A stretch of 64,000 nt of DNA, taken from contig NW_006281104.1 in the NCBI RefSeq assembly GCF_000203795.2, forward strand, positions 793,476 through 857,475, given 5' to 3'. Shown here piece by piece: positions 23,071-35,202 of this stretch (the stretch's first letter is position 1; every line of letters begins with the position of its first letter). The notes beneath the pieces were generated by a model, which was given only the letters and a program-made list of their open reading frames with translations, had not been told where the DNA came from and made no database searches. The translations under genes and the position numbers were made by a program. Source of the DNA: Batrachochytrium dendrobatidis JAM81 (Eukaryota; Chytridiomycota; Chytridiomycetes; Rhizophydiales).

Positions 23071-24657
23071 TCATACCTTGGTATTCTCCGAAAAAGAATC
23101 CACCTCGACAGGTTTAGTGTGGGACATTTTTCCAGAAATTTGTTTACCAAGTTTCGAACTTCTGTATCCATAACATAGGTATACTAATAAGCCAACTGCC
23201 ATCCAAATGAATACTCGCGAAATTGACGATACAGCTGCTTGTGAGAAAAGTGCAATTGAGAAAAAGGCCGATAGGAAGGGAATGAAAATGCCTCCAAACC
23301 AGAATCCACCAGGAATCTCAAATTTGCGGGGAAGATCTGGCTCGGTGATACGCAAAACCAGTGTCGACACAGAAACAAGGAAAAAGGCAGAAAGTGTGCC
23401 TACAGATGTGAGATTACCGAGAAGATCTACTGGAAGCAGACCAGCTAAAAGCGCACAGAATGCACCAGATACAATAGTGGCAAAGTAAGGAGTGCCATTA
23501 GATTTGCTCATTCTGGAAAAGATGGCTGGCAAAAGACCATCAAGGGAAATTGCATACAGAATACGAGGCTGACCAATCATAAGAACCAGCATGACTGAAG
23601 TAAGACCGCAAATGACACCAAACGAAACAATAACAGCAAGCACAGGCATGCCAACATCAATAAGAGCCTGACCAACGGGTGCACTCAGATCAATTGTACT
23701 GTAGTTTACCATACCGGTAAGAACTGCTGACACTGCAACATAGAAAACGGTGCAAATAGCAAGAGATCCGATAATACCAATGGGCAAATCGCGTTGTGGG
23801 TTGGCAGCTTCTTGTGCAGTGGTTGTAACAGCATCAAATCCAATATACGCAAAGAATACAGCGACAGATCCTTGGAAAATACCACTGACACCATAGCGAC
23901 CATGACCTTGCTCTGGAGGAACAAATGGAACATAGTTGGCTGGGTTGATAAACTTGATTCCAGCAAAAACAAACACAGCGCAGACAATCATCTTGACAGA
24001 CACAAGAATATTGTTGACCCGAGTACTTTCGCGGACACCATAGCAGAGCATAATAGTAAGAGCAATGACAATGGCAAACGCAGGGATATTAAAGTAAGGT
24101 ATACAATCGGACCCGTCAAGACAAGTAAGATGGTTCATGTAGAATCCGGCAGCCTTTCCTGGAGTATGGTTCTCCTCATGCCAGACAAATGGTGCGTTCG
24201 AGTAGCGGGGATCAAAAATGCGTTGTTTTCCCACAAGACCGGCAATGAAAATATCAAGGTAAACACCCCAACCCACAGCAACGGTAGCAGCACCAACAAG
24301 GTACTCCAACATAAGATCCCATCCAACAATCCAAGCCAGTACTTCGCCTAGTGCGGCGTAAGTAAACGAGTATGCGGAACCAGATACTGGCAGCGTTGAT
24401 CCAAGCTCGGCATAACATAAACATGCCAGAGAGCACACAATACCAGAGATTATAAACGAGATAATAATACCAGGACCGGCATTCTCTCTAGCAGCTTTAC
24501 CAGTCAATACAAAAATACCAGCACCGATAATACCGCCGACACCCAACATAGTCAGATCAAACGCAGTCAGCGCACGTTTGTACTCGGATGCATGAAGTTC
24601 AGCCTGAACTGCATCTAAAGGCTTGCGCGCAGCTATGCGCTTGAAGAAATGGCTCAT
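23071..24657 (-). CDS. Amino acid permease, CAT-type (paralog 6)
   Basis: Intronless, 528 residues, start MSHFFKRIAARKP. Same APC/CAT architecture: GVGGIIGAGIFVLTG, CYAELGSTLPVSGSAYSF, LAWIVGWDLMLEYLVGA, CLDGSDC loop, LPRKFEIPGGFWFGGIFIPF. Nearly identical to paralog 1 over most of its length; the main differences are in the outer loop (WHEENHTPGKAAGFYMNH) and around ILYAISLDGLLPAIFSRMSK. Paralogs 1 and 6 sit at the two edges of the cluster in opposite orientation, so they could recombine by inversion. A TATA-like TATATAA lies about 90 bp upstream. Confidence 0.93.
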   Translation of the reverse strand: MSHFFKRIAARKPLDAVQAELHASEYKRALTAFDLTMLGVGGIIGAGIFVLTGKAARENAGPGIIISFIISGIVCSLACLCYAELGSTLPVSGSAYSFTYAALGEVLAWIVGWDLMLEYLVGAATVAVGWGVYLDIFIAGLVGKQRIFDPRYSNAPFVWHEENHTPGKAAGFYMNHLTCLDGSDCIPYFNIPAFAIVIALTIMLCYGVRESTRVNNILVSVKMIVCAVFVFAGIKFINPANYVPFVPPEQGHGRYGVSGIFQGSVAVFFAYIGFDAVTTTAQEAANPQRDLPIGIIGSLAICTVFYVAVSAVLTGMVNYSTIDLSAPVGQALIDVGMPVLAVIVSFGVICGLTSVMLVLMIGQPRILYAISLDGLLPAIFSRMSKSNGTPYFATIVSGAFCALLAGLLPVDLLGNLTSVGTLSAFFLVSVSTLVLRITEPDLPRKFEIPGGFWFGGIFIPFLSAFFSIALFSQAAVSSISRVFIWMAVGLLVYLCYGYRSSKLGKQISGKMSHTKPVEVDSFSENTKV

Positions 24658-24742
24658 TGTGAATAATAGGAAAATGTATATGAAATGGAATTACAATTAT
24701 CAAGCACTCAAAGGTGGGGAATCGCTGGAAAATAAAGAGTGT

Positions 24743-24749
24743 TTATATA
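24743..24749 (-). promoter_or_regulatory. TATA-like box upstream of permease 6
   Basis: TATATAA on the minus strand about 90 bp upstream of the permease 6 ATG. A position-plausible sequence match only. Confidence 0.35.
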
Positions 24750-26428
24750 GGTTGGGAATTGAGAAACCTTGCGCTAATAAAAGCACAGCAATCCAGACAA
24801 CACAAGTCGTCTGATTAAAATAAATTTAAGAAATGCTTCACATGCTTTGTTTGCAATATCATTTATACTACAAGCTTAAATGGAATTAGGACATCGCTGT
24901 GACGTTACTAAAACTCATATTTGCTTGTATGTATTTGCCTAAATATTCTGAAAATGGGTGGCTATGCATACAACTACTAAAACAACTCGACATGATTACA
25001 ATACCCAGTACAGATTATATCATGCCAATGTTGAGAATTTGCTTTGAACCTATATTGTATACAAATAGGTGAATGTGCACTATAATTGCATATCAGCCAT
25101 TTAAAAGCAGTGACCTCATTTTTTTCATGTTTGATGTTTGTGATTTTCTATTAAGCAGCTGTGTCAGTCAAACGGATAGGGTTACTCCGCAGGGTTTATT
25201 TCGTTTTTTTCAAAAGGAAACTCAAATCAAGGGATGAAATTAATATTGGTGCTTGAAACCCAAATATGGAGTGCTATGGCTGGCACGTCGGCCATGTGTA
25301 TTGGCACTTCACCTAAATTTAAAATGGTATGGGGCCGATGTATTGGAATCAGGTATTTATTTTGAATGGTTTTAAAACAACATGCAATTTTATCCATGTA
25401 TCACAATGCATAGGCTGAGAATAAGCAATAAGGCTGTCGTTTAACGCATGCTTTCCAGCACGAGTTTATTTTAACCTGCTTGGAAATTCGCTGGCTATGG
25501 TTGAAATTGCTTTGCCTAAATGTGTTTTAGAATTCGAGCGTATCTGCCATTTCAACTGCACTATGCAAAAATACATTGGCGTTGTAACCTGTACCAGCGA
25601 ATTCATGTTTGTTTAGGCGAATTCAGGACCAAACTCCGGCCCTGGCAAGCGTTTTGGCGGCAGCAATGCAATTCTATTTCATTGCCATTAAAATAGCCCT
25701 ATATATTTATGCCATCAAGGCTTGTATAATTAATGTTGCCAGCTGTAAACAATACTGGACACCAATACTGAACTTGCAGGGACAAGGGAGCATTACATGC
25801 CGCAGGTCCTCTTGAAAATAGTGTCCTGTATAATTAATCTCTCAGCTTCATTATCATGCCGCTGGCGACCCAATTATACAGCGTATCAAGGGCCCTTTAT
25901 TTCGATTCCTGAAAATGTCATTATGGTAACTCTTGATCAAAAAGCCAGCGCCACTTTATTTCTTGTAAATCAGCTAATTAATGGGCGTTGTTCTATATTG
26001 AAGAACACAACGATCGCAATAAAAGAATGCAAAAATATTCGGACCTCGTTAGAATATTTGCATATATACTATACCAAACAATAGATTGTTTGCGATTTGC
26101 CATTTCTGTACATGGTGTGCAAATTGATCTTAAATTATGCTATTTAATCGCAGCCGTGCTTACAAATAATACTTTTCCGTATCTTGCATTGATGATTTCT
26201 ATTGTTTGAAATAAACAAGGATTAAATATTTTCATGCCTTATCAATACACATTGGCGCACCGCCTCTTCAGTAAACATCATCAACTCTTCGTGTTTGGCA
26301 TCGCACACCGTCAAGACTATTTTTACCGAGTTTTGAGCAGGGATCAAGAATGAACATGGCTGTCAACCGTTTAACAGTAATGCCACGAGGTGCAGTTTCA
26401 TATTATTGAAGTTGTGGCCTTGTAAAGC

Positions 26429-26600
26429 GGTATGTTGTCTAGAATCAAGTGAGCATTCATACATGTTGAATGTTTAGAAAATTCTGAAACATCAAAGCAT
26501 TTACAGTTTGCTTGATCAACGTTCATCATATGATACACACAAACTATAGTTTGAATCATCTCCACATCTAATCTAGCCATACGTTGTGCGGTTGACATTT
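26429..26600. repeat. Repeat fragment shared with 5803-5980 (copy K)
   Basis: It begins GGTATGTTGTCTAGAATCAA like 5803 and shares scattered blocks over about 170 bp in the same orientation. A similar ATCATATGATACA/AACTATAGTTTG block occurs inverted at 38055-38080, inside copy F. Probably an eroded interior of the MITE-like family. Confidence 0.45.
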
Positions 26601-26873
26601 GCTCATCATCTTGTTCCAATTCTGATGGCATATTCCATGGAATTTTATTTTTCAAAACTATAAACGTATACTGCGCTCTTGGTTTTCATGGCTCAACCCA
26701 AACCATATATCCGTTTAATATTTAGTAAATAGCTTCAGACTGGCGACACGAGTCTTTGGAGTGGATAGATGCCAAGTTTCTAGTGTGATCGCAGACGTTC
26801 ACATGGTGTTCTGTATTCAACTACAAACTAACCATCAATAAAGTATTATCTTAATTATCTTAAAACCCAAACC

Positions 26874-27868
26874 ATGTCTCCAGCAGTGAGTGCTGCCACT
26901 CATAATCAGGGATCAACATCCACTCAGCAACCACAGCAATCCAAACACGTTTATGCCATTGAATCCATCCTGTCTGTTGACCCATCCATCCAGTTCAACT
27001 TTGAGCCTTATATTACTCAAACCCTTGGCATTCTCTTGGTCAAGCCTCCAATCAAACCCATATGCACTCACTTTATTCGTGGAGCATGCAGACAAGGCTC
27101 ATCATGTCCTTTTCAGCATCCACAAAAAATGCGAGCTGTAGTCTGCAAACACTGGCTGCGAGGTCTTTGCAAAAAAGGAGAAGTGTGTGAATTCCTTCAT
27201 GAATACAACATGAAGCGTATGCCCGAGTGCTGGTTCTTTGCCAAGTTGGGAGAGTGCACCAATCCTGAATGCCAATACTTGCATATTGATCCAGATAGTA
27301 AGATCCGTGAGTGTCCGTGGTATGCTCGTGGGTTTTGTAAGCATGGAGCAGAATGTCGACATAAACACACAAGAAAGGCCGCCTGCCAGAATTACTTGAC
27401 TGGTTTTTGTCCTAATGGAGAGTCGTGCCAGTTTGGACAGTTGAGTTGCAGCTTGATGTATTGCATAGTTTGAATCTAGAGGTGTGTCGTGTTCTTTTAT
27501 ATACTAATTCATGTCCGTCTTTCCTTAGCGCCAAGCATGAGTTGCCTGTTTTATTGGCCGAAGATGGTCCACAACCTGGTACTGCAGGAGCACCTCGCAT
27601 GTCTTCGTACAAAAATGTCACTCCCAAATTTGGATCAGATGGAATTGATAGCAGTCGCTTTGAAAATAATAATACTAATCGAGACCATCAGCGAAACGAT
27701 CATCGCAACCATTTTAATCGTGATGGGGCAGATGCTCCATACGGCGATGGTCAGCGTGCATTCAGAACGCTTGATCAAGTGACATGCTTCAAGTGCAGCG
27801 AGACTGGCCATTACGCGAATAGTTGTCCCAAGCGTCGCAAGTTTGACGATCAGGCAGAATACAATTGA
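26874..27868 (+). CDS. YTH1: CPSF30/Yth1 cleavage and polyadenylation factor
   Basis: Two exons, 26874-27439 and 27529-27868, 301 residues. CPSF30 recognises the poly(A) signal in the mRNA 3' processing complex. Five CCCH fingers are visible: CTHFIRGACRQGSSCPFQH, CKHWLRGLCKKGEVCEFLH, CWFFAKLGECTNPECQYLH, CPWYARGFCKHGAECRHKH, and CQNYLTGFCPNGESCQFGH, whose last His is built across the intron. A C-terminal CCHC knuckle (CFKCSETGHYANSC) is present as in animals; yeast Yth1 lacks it. The intron uses the less common donor GTTGAG. The linker between finger 5 and the knuckle is Asn/Asp/Arg-rich. The gene converges on RRP1 with 177 bp between stop codons. Confidence 0.95.
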
Positions 27869-27944
27869 CTGACTGGATCGACCACTAATATTCCAACTTG
27901 AGCTGGTTGTAATTAAAACCATTAGAAAATATCCGTTTTGTATT

Positions 27945-27972
27945 TTATTTCATGTGAATGGGCAGTTGTATA
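27945..27972. repeat. Degenerate terminal repeat end
   Basis: TATTTTATTTCATGTGAATG resembles the right terminal repeat of the MITE-like family, between the convergent CPSF30 and RRP1 genes. No partner was found. Confidence 0.25.
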
Positions 27973-28045
27973 AGCACATATATCCATCAAAAATTGCACA
28001 CCAACACCCTGTGTCAAAAATAGTAGACTCGTAGCAGTCTTTTAT

Positions 28046-30502
28046 CTACTTGCGCATTTGCTTGCCCTTTTTATTCTTCTTGTTTCGTTTTGAATTGGGT
28101 CTTCTAGCCGATGCAGTGACAAAATCGAGCATTTCTGTTGGAGTAGATTCAAAAAAATCCATATCTACACCATCAAACTCTGGTGGTGGTGGAAAAACAG
28201 CAGGCGACTCTCTCAAGGCAGATTTTGGCGCTGGAGGATGAACAGGAGTTTTGACTTCTGACAGTGCACAAATAGGTTTAAGCTTGAAAAAAGCTAGCAA
28301 AAACCAATAAACATTGATGTTAAAACCATTAGTACTATTTTGACTACTTTTTGTTCGAGTGTTGATACACTACAATTGTACACGATTCCAAATACAGTAT
28401 GCTCGTAAAAATATAACCTACTTTTCACACGCAGTTTCTGGCCCCAGCTGACAGACTTGCGATCAGGTGATTTGTGTTGAGATGCATCCAAAGCATCACT
28501 GATTAATTCATTGTCATCACAATCAACAGATTCAGCAATGGCAAACGACTCGACATCCTCAGCCACGCTATCCTCAAACACCTCATTTGACTCTTTAGCA
28601 GCATCATTTTCGCAATCTGGAGCAGCATCGGAATCAGATTTTTCAGTGGCATTTAATCTAGCCACACTTTTGCTTTTACGCTTACGCTTTTTTGATGATG
28701 TGCTACTTACAGTCTCAGTACTATCCATTTCTTGAACTGGCATCGTTTTAGATACATCATCCTTGTCATCAGTCGTGACGACCGTATCGCAATCAGTATT
28801 AGTAGATTCACGTTCAACTTCATCGACATTCCACAATGCAATGTCAGCACACGCTTCAACAGCCTCATCCATAACCACCATAGTAACCTTTTGCTTCTTG
28901 GATTTGGAATTCATATTTTTGCCACTTTCATCATTTTTGCGCGCAGTAGGAATTGGAGCTGCCTTCATACCGATTGAAAAAGTTGGATCGGTGTATTCTA
29001 CACCAATTAGCTTGGCCAGTGTTTTGTTGAAAGCGTGGAGTTCCTTTTTGTTGTTTTTAAGAATATTGTCTGATTTGGCCAAAAGACCAAGTCGCTCAAG
29101 CAACTGTTTGGGTGAAATGCATGATTGAACCATCATAGCTGTTGAAGATGTCATGTCATCTGCTGACTTGTCTTCATCAGCATTGGTGTCTAACAATAAA
29201 ACACATTTTATATATTGAGCAAGCAAAACATACAGTCTTGGCTATTGCACATTCATAGCACCAAGTCAAAATTACCTTTAAAGAGCCAGAGAGAGAAAAT
29301 ATCATCAATAACATGTTTAAAGTAAACTTGATTATATGATCGCTCCAACACACCAAAGCACGGTGCAATCAGACGTTCAAATGCATCAAGTGGAAGCTGC
29401 ATGTCGTTATCTACTGACTTGATTGCCTTGATAAGCTCTTCAAAGAAAGCTTTGCTCGTATGGTATTGCAAACTATTTGGCACAGAAGCCACATTGATAC
29501 TGGATTCCACAAAATATCAGATTCAATTAGCCATTTATAATAAAGAAATAAAAGCGGCCATGGTTACCTTAGTGGCCCTTGCTCTAGAATAATCATAACC
29601 TTGTCGATAATATCCTTGTCCCATTCATGATCAATAATCAGTCTAAAAGTCCAAAAATGGAACTGTCGGCATAGGAAATAAAACTTGTCAAGCCTATCAA
29701 AAAAATCGGTATTATTCATCAAGAACCAAAAGGCTGAACCGATCAATATATTTGACAACATACCGAAGTCGGTCAATATTATACCACTCCTTGATCAGAA
29801 TTTTCCAGAAACAACAAATGTATCGGAGCCCTTCGCTGATAGGTAGTTTTGTAGCAGCCTGTGCTAAATCCTGCGCAAGAGATTGCTGAACAAGTGGCTT
29901 ATCAGACATCCAGAAACCTAGTTTGTATATACCGATTTAAATTGAGAAATACAAGAGTTTGAGAATCAGCCAACAGGGTATAAACGGCGAAATAAAAAAC
30001 GTGATAAACGGTAGTGAAATGTACAATCAGGATCGATAATGGCTGATGTTTTAGCGATTGAAATGAGAAAACCAAGACAAGTGAACCAAATAACAGATTA
30101 CATTCAAAAAAGAATACTGTTGAATAAACCATCTTTCAAAAACAGACCAAGCATCTCAGTCATTACAATGGATTGCATAAATCGAAACACGCAAAGAACG
30201 CTCATTGTTACAATGACAGTTTAAACCGATTTCCAGCAAGACTGAAGGTATATGGCAGTATTGCATGGTTATAAGTAGTGAAAACCATGCCAGTGAAATC
30301 ACCTACAGCAGTAAAGTCCTTTCCATAGTTTGAGCATATCCAAATCAGACAATGATGAAGCATTTGCAATCAAGTATTCTTGCAGAGATTTGACAGCTTT
30401 ATCACGAATGCGTTTGTCAGAGTGTGCAAGAAGTTTTCCAAATCCAGACGAGCCACTTGATTTAACGGAATTAGATGAAGAACTAGTCATGATGGAGGGC
30501 AT
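28046..30502 (-). CDS. RRP1: Ribosomal RNA processing protein 1 (Nop52 family)
   Basis: Six exons, 571 residues: 30502-30307, 29917-29764, 29693-29568, 29499-29276, 29189-28422, 28293-28046; phases close. RRP1 is a nucleolar 60S assembly factor needed for pre-rRNA processing. The N-terminal Nop52 domain is recognisable: FGKLLAHSDKRIRDKAVKSL, LKLWKGLYCCFWMSDKPLVQ, IDRLRLDKFYFLCRQF, and LQYHTSKAFFEELIKAI. After it come an acidic/serine-rich stretch with a KKRKRKSK basic patch, and a basic C-terminal tail (KRNKKNKKGKQMRK). Longer than yeast Rrp1 because of the acidic tail. It shares a 158 bp divergent promoter with SNU23. Confidence 0.92.
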
Positions 30503-30660
30503 TTGTAGTAGCAGTCTCGAGATTGTCGAATATTTGAAACCAGTTGCTGGATTGCTTTAGTTGAATTGACGAAAAATTGAAAATTTCTTTTCAATGTGTG
30601 AAAATGCCCTCAGGAGAATATTGATAAATTGAATCAAATTGCAGTGAATGTTTACTCTGA
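30503..30660. promoter_or_regulatory. Bidirectional promoter RRP1/SNU23
   Basis: Only 158 bp separate the start codons of the divergent RRP1 and SNU23 genes, so both promoters and both 5' leaders must share this interval. No CACGTG or clear TATA element was seen. Confidence 0.6.
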
Positions 30661-31731
30661 ATGGGTGACAGAAGCAAAGGAGTATATGAAGGATCTGCTG
30701 TTGGAGTATGTTTTAAAACATGAATAATTTTATTTGAATCTGCATGCACGTATGATTGCCAACTCCTGTGTTTGTATAGGGCGATACCAGCAGTTTCTCT
30801 CGAACCTGGGATAAAGCTGCCTATGAGAAAAGAGCCGTACTGCGTATGGCTGGGCAGCTCCCAACTCAAAAACAGCAAAAGGCTCAAGACCAATCTGCTC
30901 AGTGTATGTGACAGTTCTAAACTCAGACCGTATTTTTAAACCCTATTCAATCCTTGATGTTTGACATTCAATATTCAGATCTCATACATATAAATGACGC
31001 ATAATACTAAATCAATTGGATATCTAAAACAAATGACTGGTTTGTAACCTAGCTGATGAACTAGGGTCTGCTGGACCACAACTTATATCGGCAAGAAACG
31101 CTGATTTAGGCTTTACAAGTGCAGTAGGAAAGACGACCATTGTTCAAACATCTGATGGATCGCAGCCTGGATTTCATTGTGATGTATGCGACCGAACATA
31201 CAAGGATAACATGGGATTTTTGGACCACATCAACAGTATCCAACGCAAGTATCGACTTTTTAACCCTTTGCTTTTGTCAATGTTTGATAAATACTGACAT
31301 TGATTCTAATTACTACACGTTGATTATTCAACTCGTGTATATAGATTTACAAGCCAAAGGTCATATCATGCGAACAGAGCGATCCACAGTAGAACAAGTC
31401 AAGGCACGACTTCTTTTTCATAAATTAGCCAAGGAAAATACTACTACTAGAGGTACCATTGATGAGTGCATTTATATAGATCCTTGAATGACTGGGTTGA
31501 GCAGATACTGATGACTTGAATCTGCATTTTTTAGATTTTAAAGCCGAAAGATTAAAACGACAGCAGAAAGAGGAGCATGATCGCATAGAAAAAAGGGAAA
31601 ACAAAAAAAGGTTAAAAGAGGACAACAAAAAGGCTAAACTCGCAGAAGAGAATGCCAATGTAGATGGTGATATGGCTGCTATGATGGGATTTGGTGGATT
31701 TGGCAGTACAAAGCCCGGTGGTAAAAAATAA
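30661..31731 (+). CDS. SNU23: U4/U6.U5 tri-snRNP zinc finger protein Snu23/ZMAT2
   Basis: Five exons, 215 residues (human ZMAT2 199): 30661-30705, 30780-30903, 31053-31235, 31354-31452, 31535-31731. A component of the spliceosomal B complex. Visible: the TWDKAAYEKRA start region, FHCDVCDRTYKDNMGFLDHI zinc finger, MRTERSTVEQVKARL helix, a charged coiled region, and the C-terminal MAAMMGFGGFGSTK typical of the family. The acceptor of exon 4 is a choice: the one used gives a finger with His-x5-His spacing but shortens the segment after it by a few residues relative to human. The ATG is the first in frame with the family. Divergent from RRP1. Confidence 0.88.
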
Positions 31732-32530
31732 CAAGTGTAGTTTCATTCATATTCCAAACGATGCCATTCGTCAAGTACCGATTTGTGTGTATGAATGATG
31801 CAGTGATCAGCCTGAATCTCACTATTGTTTAAACGCCTGTCAATTGCAAGAATATTGGCGCAAAAACTATTGACATGAACTGGTTCGAATAGATTTGGTC
31901 AACAGCTTTGCATTTTTACAGCCATATTCACGTAAAGTGAAACGCTAAATGTTGTCAAAGTATATAATAAACAGTCTACTGGATAGCATTGTTTTCAATT
32001 GCTTAGTTGATTGGTGTCATGGCAATCAGCATAAAAACAGTTGATGCAATCTTGAACTAGAACGCGAGCGTATGAGTTGGAGCAGCAGTTCAAGAATGTC
32101 AAACCAATTGAACTCAATATCGAATGATCGTAGTGAATAGTTGTACAAAGTAAAGAGTTTCAGTCCCAAACTATAATTTATATTATACAATAACAGTCAG
32201 TTTCTAACAGGAAATGCAAATTCAACTGTTGAACAATTCCAAGCAAAATAGTGAAAATCGTTGCAAAATGAATACAGAAAAGTATTCCATTTTACGCAAA
32301 CACGACAGTAATATTACAGAATCAAGATAGCACCAACTCATATAGCCATCAAGGTATTCCTTACCACTACTGTCTAATACAACTACTTTGAACCATGCCT
32401 TGCATTTTTAAGATTGAGTTGATGGGTATTCAGTTACTGCTTACTTACAACCTGTTTCATTTGCTTGACAAGACGCTTGTTGACATTAGGTTGCTCTTTG
32501 CAAATACAACAGAACCGGAATATATTCATT
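31732..32530. other. Spacer SNU23-NKAP, half repeat element
   Basis: About 800 bp; 397 bp of it is MITE-like copy D. The remainder after 32312 is the presumed NKAP promoter. No coding frame is supported. Confidence 0.6.
31916..32312. mobile_element. MITE-like element copy D
   Basis: Ends TTACAGCCATATTCACGTAA and (inverted) CCATTTTACGCAAACACGAC then AGTAA. About 300 bp of the interior is repeated in inverted orientation in copy E, with about three transitions and one single-base indel. That makes D and E the youngest pair in the window. No coding capacity. Confidence 0.8.
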
Positions 32531-34174
<1,644 letters not shown>

Positions 34175-34304
34175 CGTATTCAAAAGACTGATCAATAAAC
34201 AGCCATTGCCTGCATTACTTGATATACACCGAGATTTACTCAACACCCAATACAGATAATTAAAATTTCAAGCTCAGATTTACTTTGTGTTATTCCAAAT
34301 CAAC

Positions 34305-35202
34305 TTAGACACGGGAAGGGAACAACATCTAAAACAAAGTAGTACCAATCAACATGCAAGAAAAATTAGTCAGGAATGATAGCCATCAAGTATAAAAGCC
34401 ATTAGACAAACTCACCACACGGATAGCAGATCCAAAGCTCTCGGGGGGCAGATTGGAGGCAAACTTTGCACGGACAACACCAGAGTTACCATGGCTCCTT
34501 GTAATGCGACCCCAAATAGTGCGCATCTTGTTGCCATCAATAGCACGCTTGGCACGGTAAACATATGCAACACGTTTGCCAAGGTAGAAATCAGTGTCCT
34601 TTGTGGCCTGGACACCTTCGATTTGAAGGAGAGAAGTATGCTCCTTGGTGTTGCGCTGAGAGCGACGGAAACCGAGAACACGGCCCTTGGCGTAGAGTCT
34701 AACAAAATATACAAATCAATGTAAATATAGTTGAATTGGGAAATATTGAGTGTAGTATGAATGGATCAAGACAATCGCAACACTCTTGTTCAATCAAAAG
34801 CCAGAGCAGTCATGACTATGGCTGCTACATCCACAACATGATCCAGCTTCGAATTCTGCTGATTCTTATGAACCTAATGAGCAAATATCTAGCTGGATCA
34901 TCTCGAGTATTTCAGCAGACTAGATTTGAATAGTCATCATTTGATGTTCAAGTTGAGTAGACTGCTGTTGATACTCGAAAATGCAATTGTACTGGTGGAC
35001 TAATTTCAGGCAATCCAAGACTGCATAAACCATTCCAGTAAGTTGATGCATGCATAAAGAGGATGCATGCATAGTCCCATGGATGGATGCATGCATAGTT
35101 TTATAGATGGATGCATGCATAGACCTATAGATGGATGGTTTGCATAGTTTGAACTAGTCAATCCACATCCAACCTGCTAGTAGATTTTGAATCAAGTGTC
35201 AT
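34305..35202 (-). CDS. RPL33: 60S ribosomal protein L33 (eL33, RPL35A)
   Basis: Three exons, 111 residues (human 110, yeast 107): 35202-35174, 34698-34416, 34328-34305. The main exon reads LYAKGRVLGFRRSQRNTKEH, YLGKRVAYVYRAKRA, IWGRITRSHGNSGVVRAKF, and the last exon adds MLFPSRV, all typical of eL33. The first exon (MTLDSKSTS plus a split Arg codon) is inferred: it is the only upstream ATG I found whose phase-2 donor (GTTGGA) fits and gives the right length, and it implies a long 475 bp intron. That intron contains tandem ATGCATGCAT units. Copy E of the repeat begins about 190 bp upstream of the start. Confidence 0.85.
35043..35150. repeat. Tandem repeat with ATGCATGCAT palindromes
   Basis: Four units of roughly 20-26 bp each contain ATGCATGCAT followed by A(A/G) and a spacer, several with ATAGATGG or CATGGATGG; a fifth, degenerate unit ends at about 35150. 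The array lies inside the proposed first intron of RPL33. ATGCATGC is a self-complementary octamer, so each unit can pair with itself or with any other. Confidence 0.8.

Larger units (their letters stand above)
24658..26873. other. Gene-poor region right of the permease cluster
   Basis: About 2.2 kb with no supported gene. Several 60-100 codon frames around 25600-26200 have no recognisable similarity and no coding-like composition. A repeat remnant at 26429-26600 is shared with 5803-5980. The last 150 bp is the CPSF30 promoter region. Confidence 0.5.

Noticed and set aside
25609..26209. Overlapping 68-95 codon frames right of permease 6
   Set aside because: Overlapping frames with no similarity, signal or splice structure; typical of random AT-rich sequence.
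34412..34714. 100-codon minus-strand frame over RPL33
   Set aside because: Out of frame with the clear eL33 protein in the same DNA.
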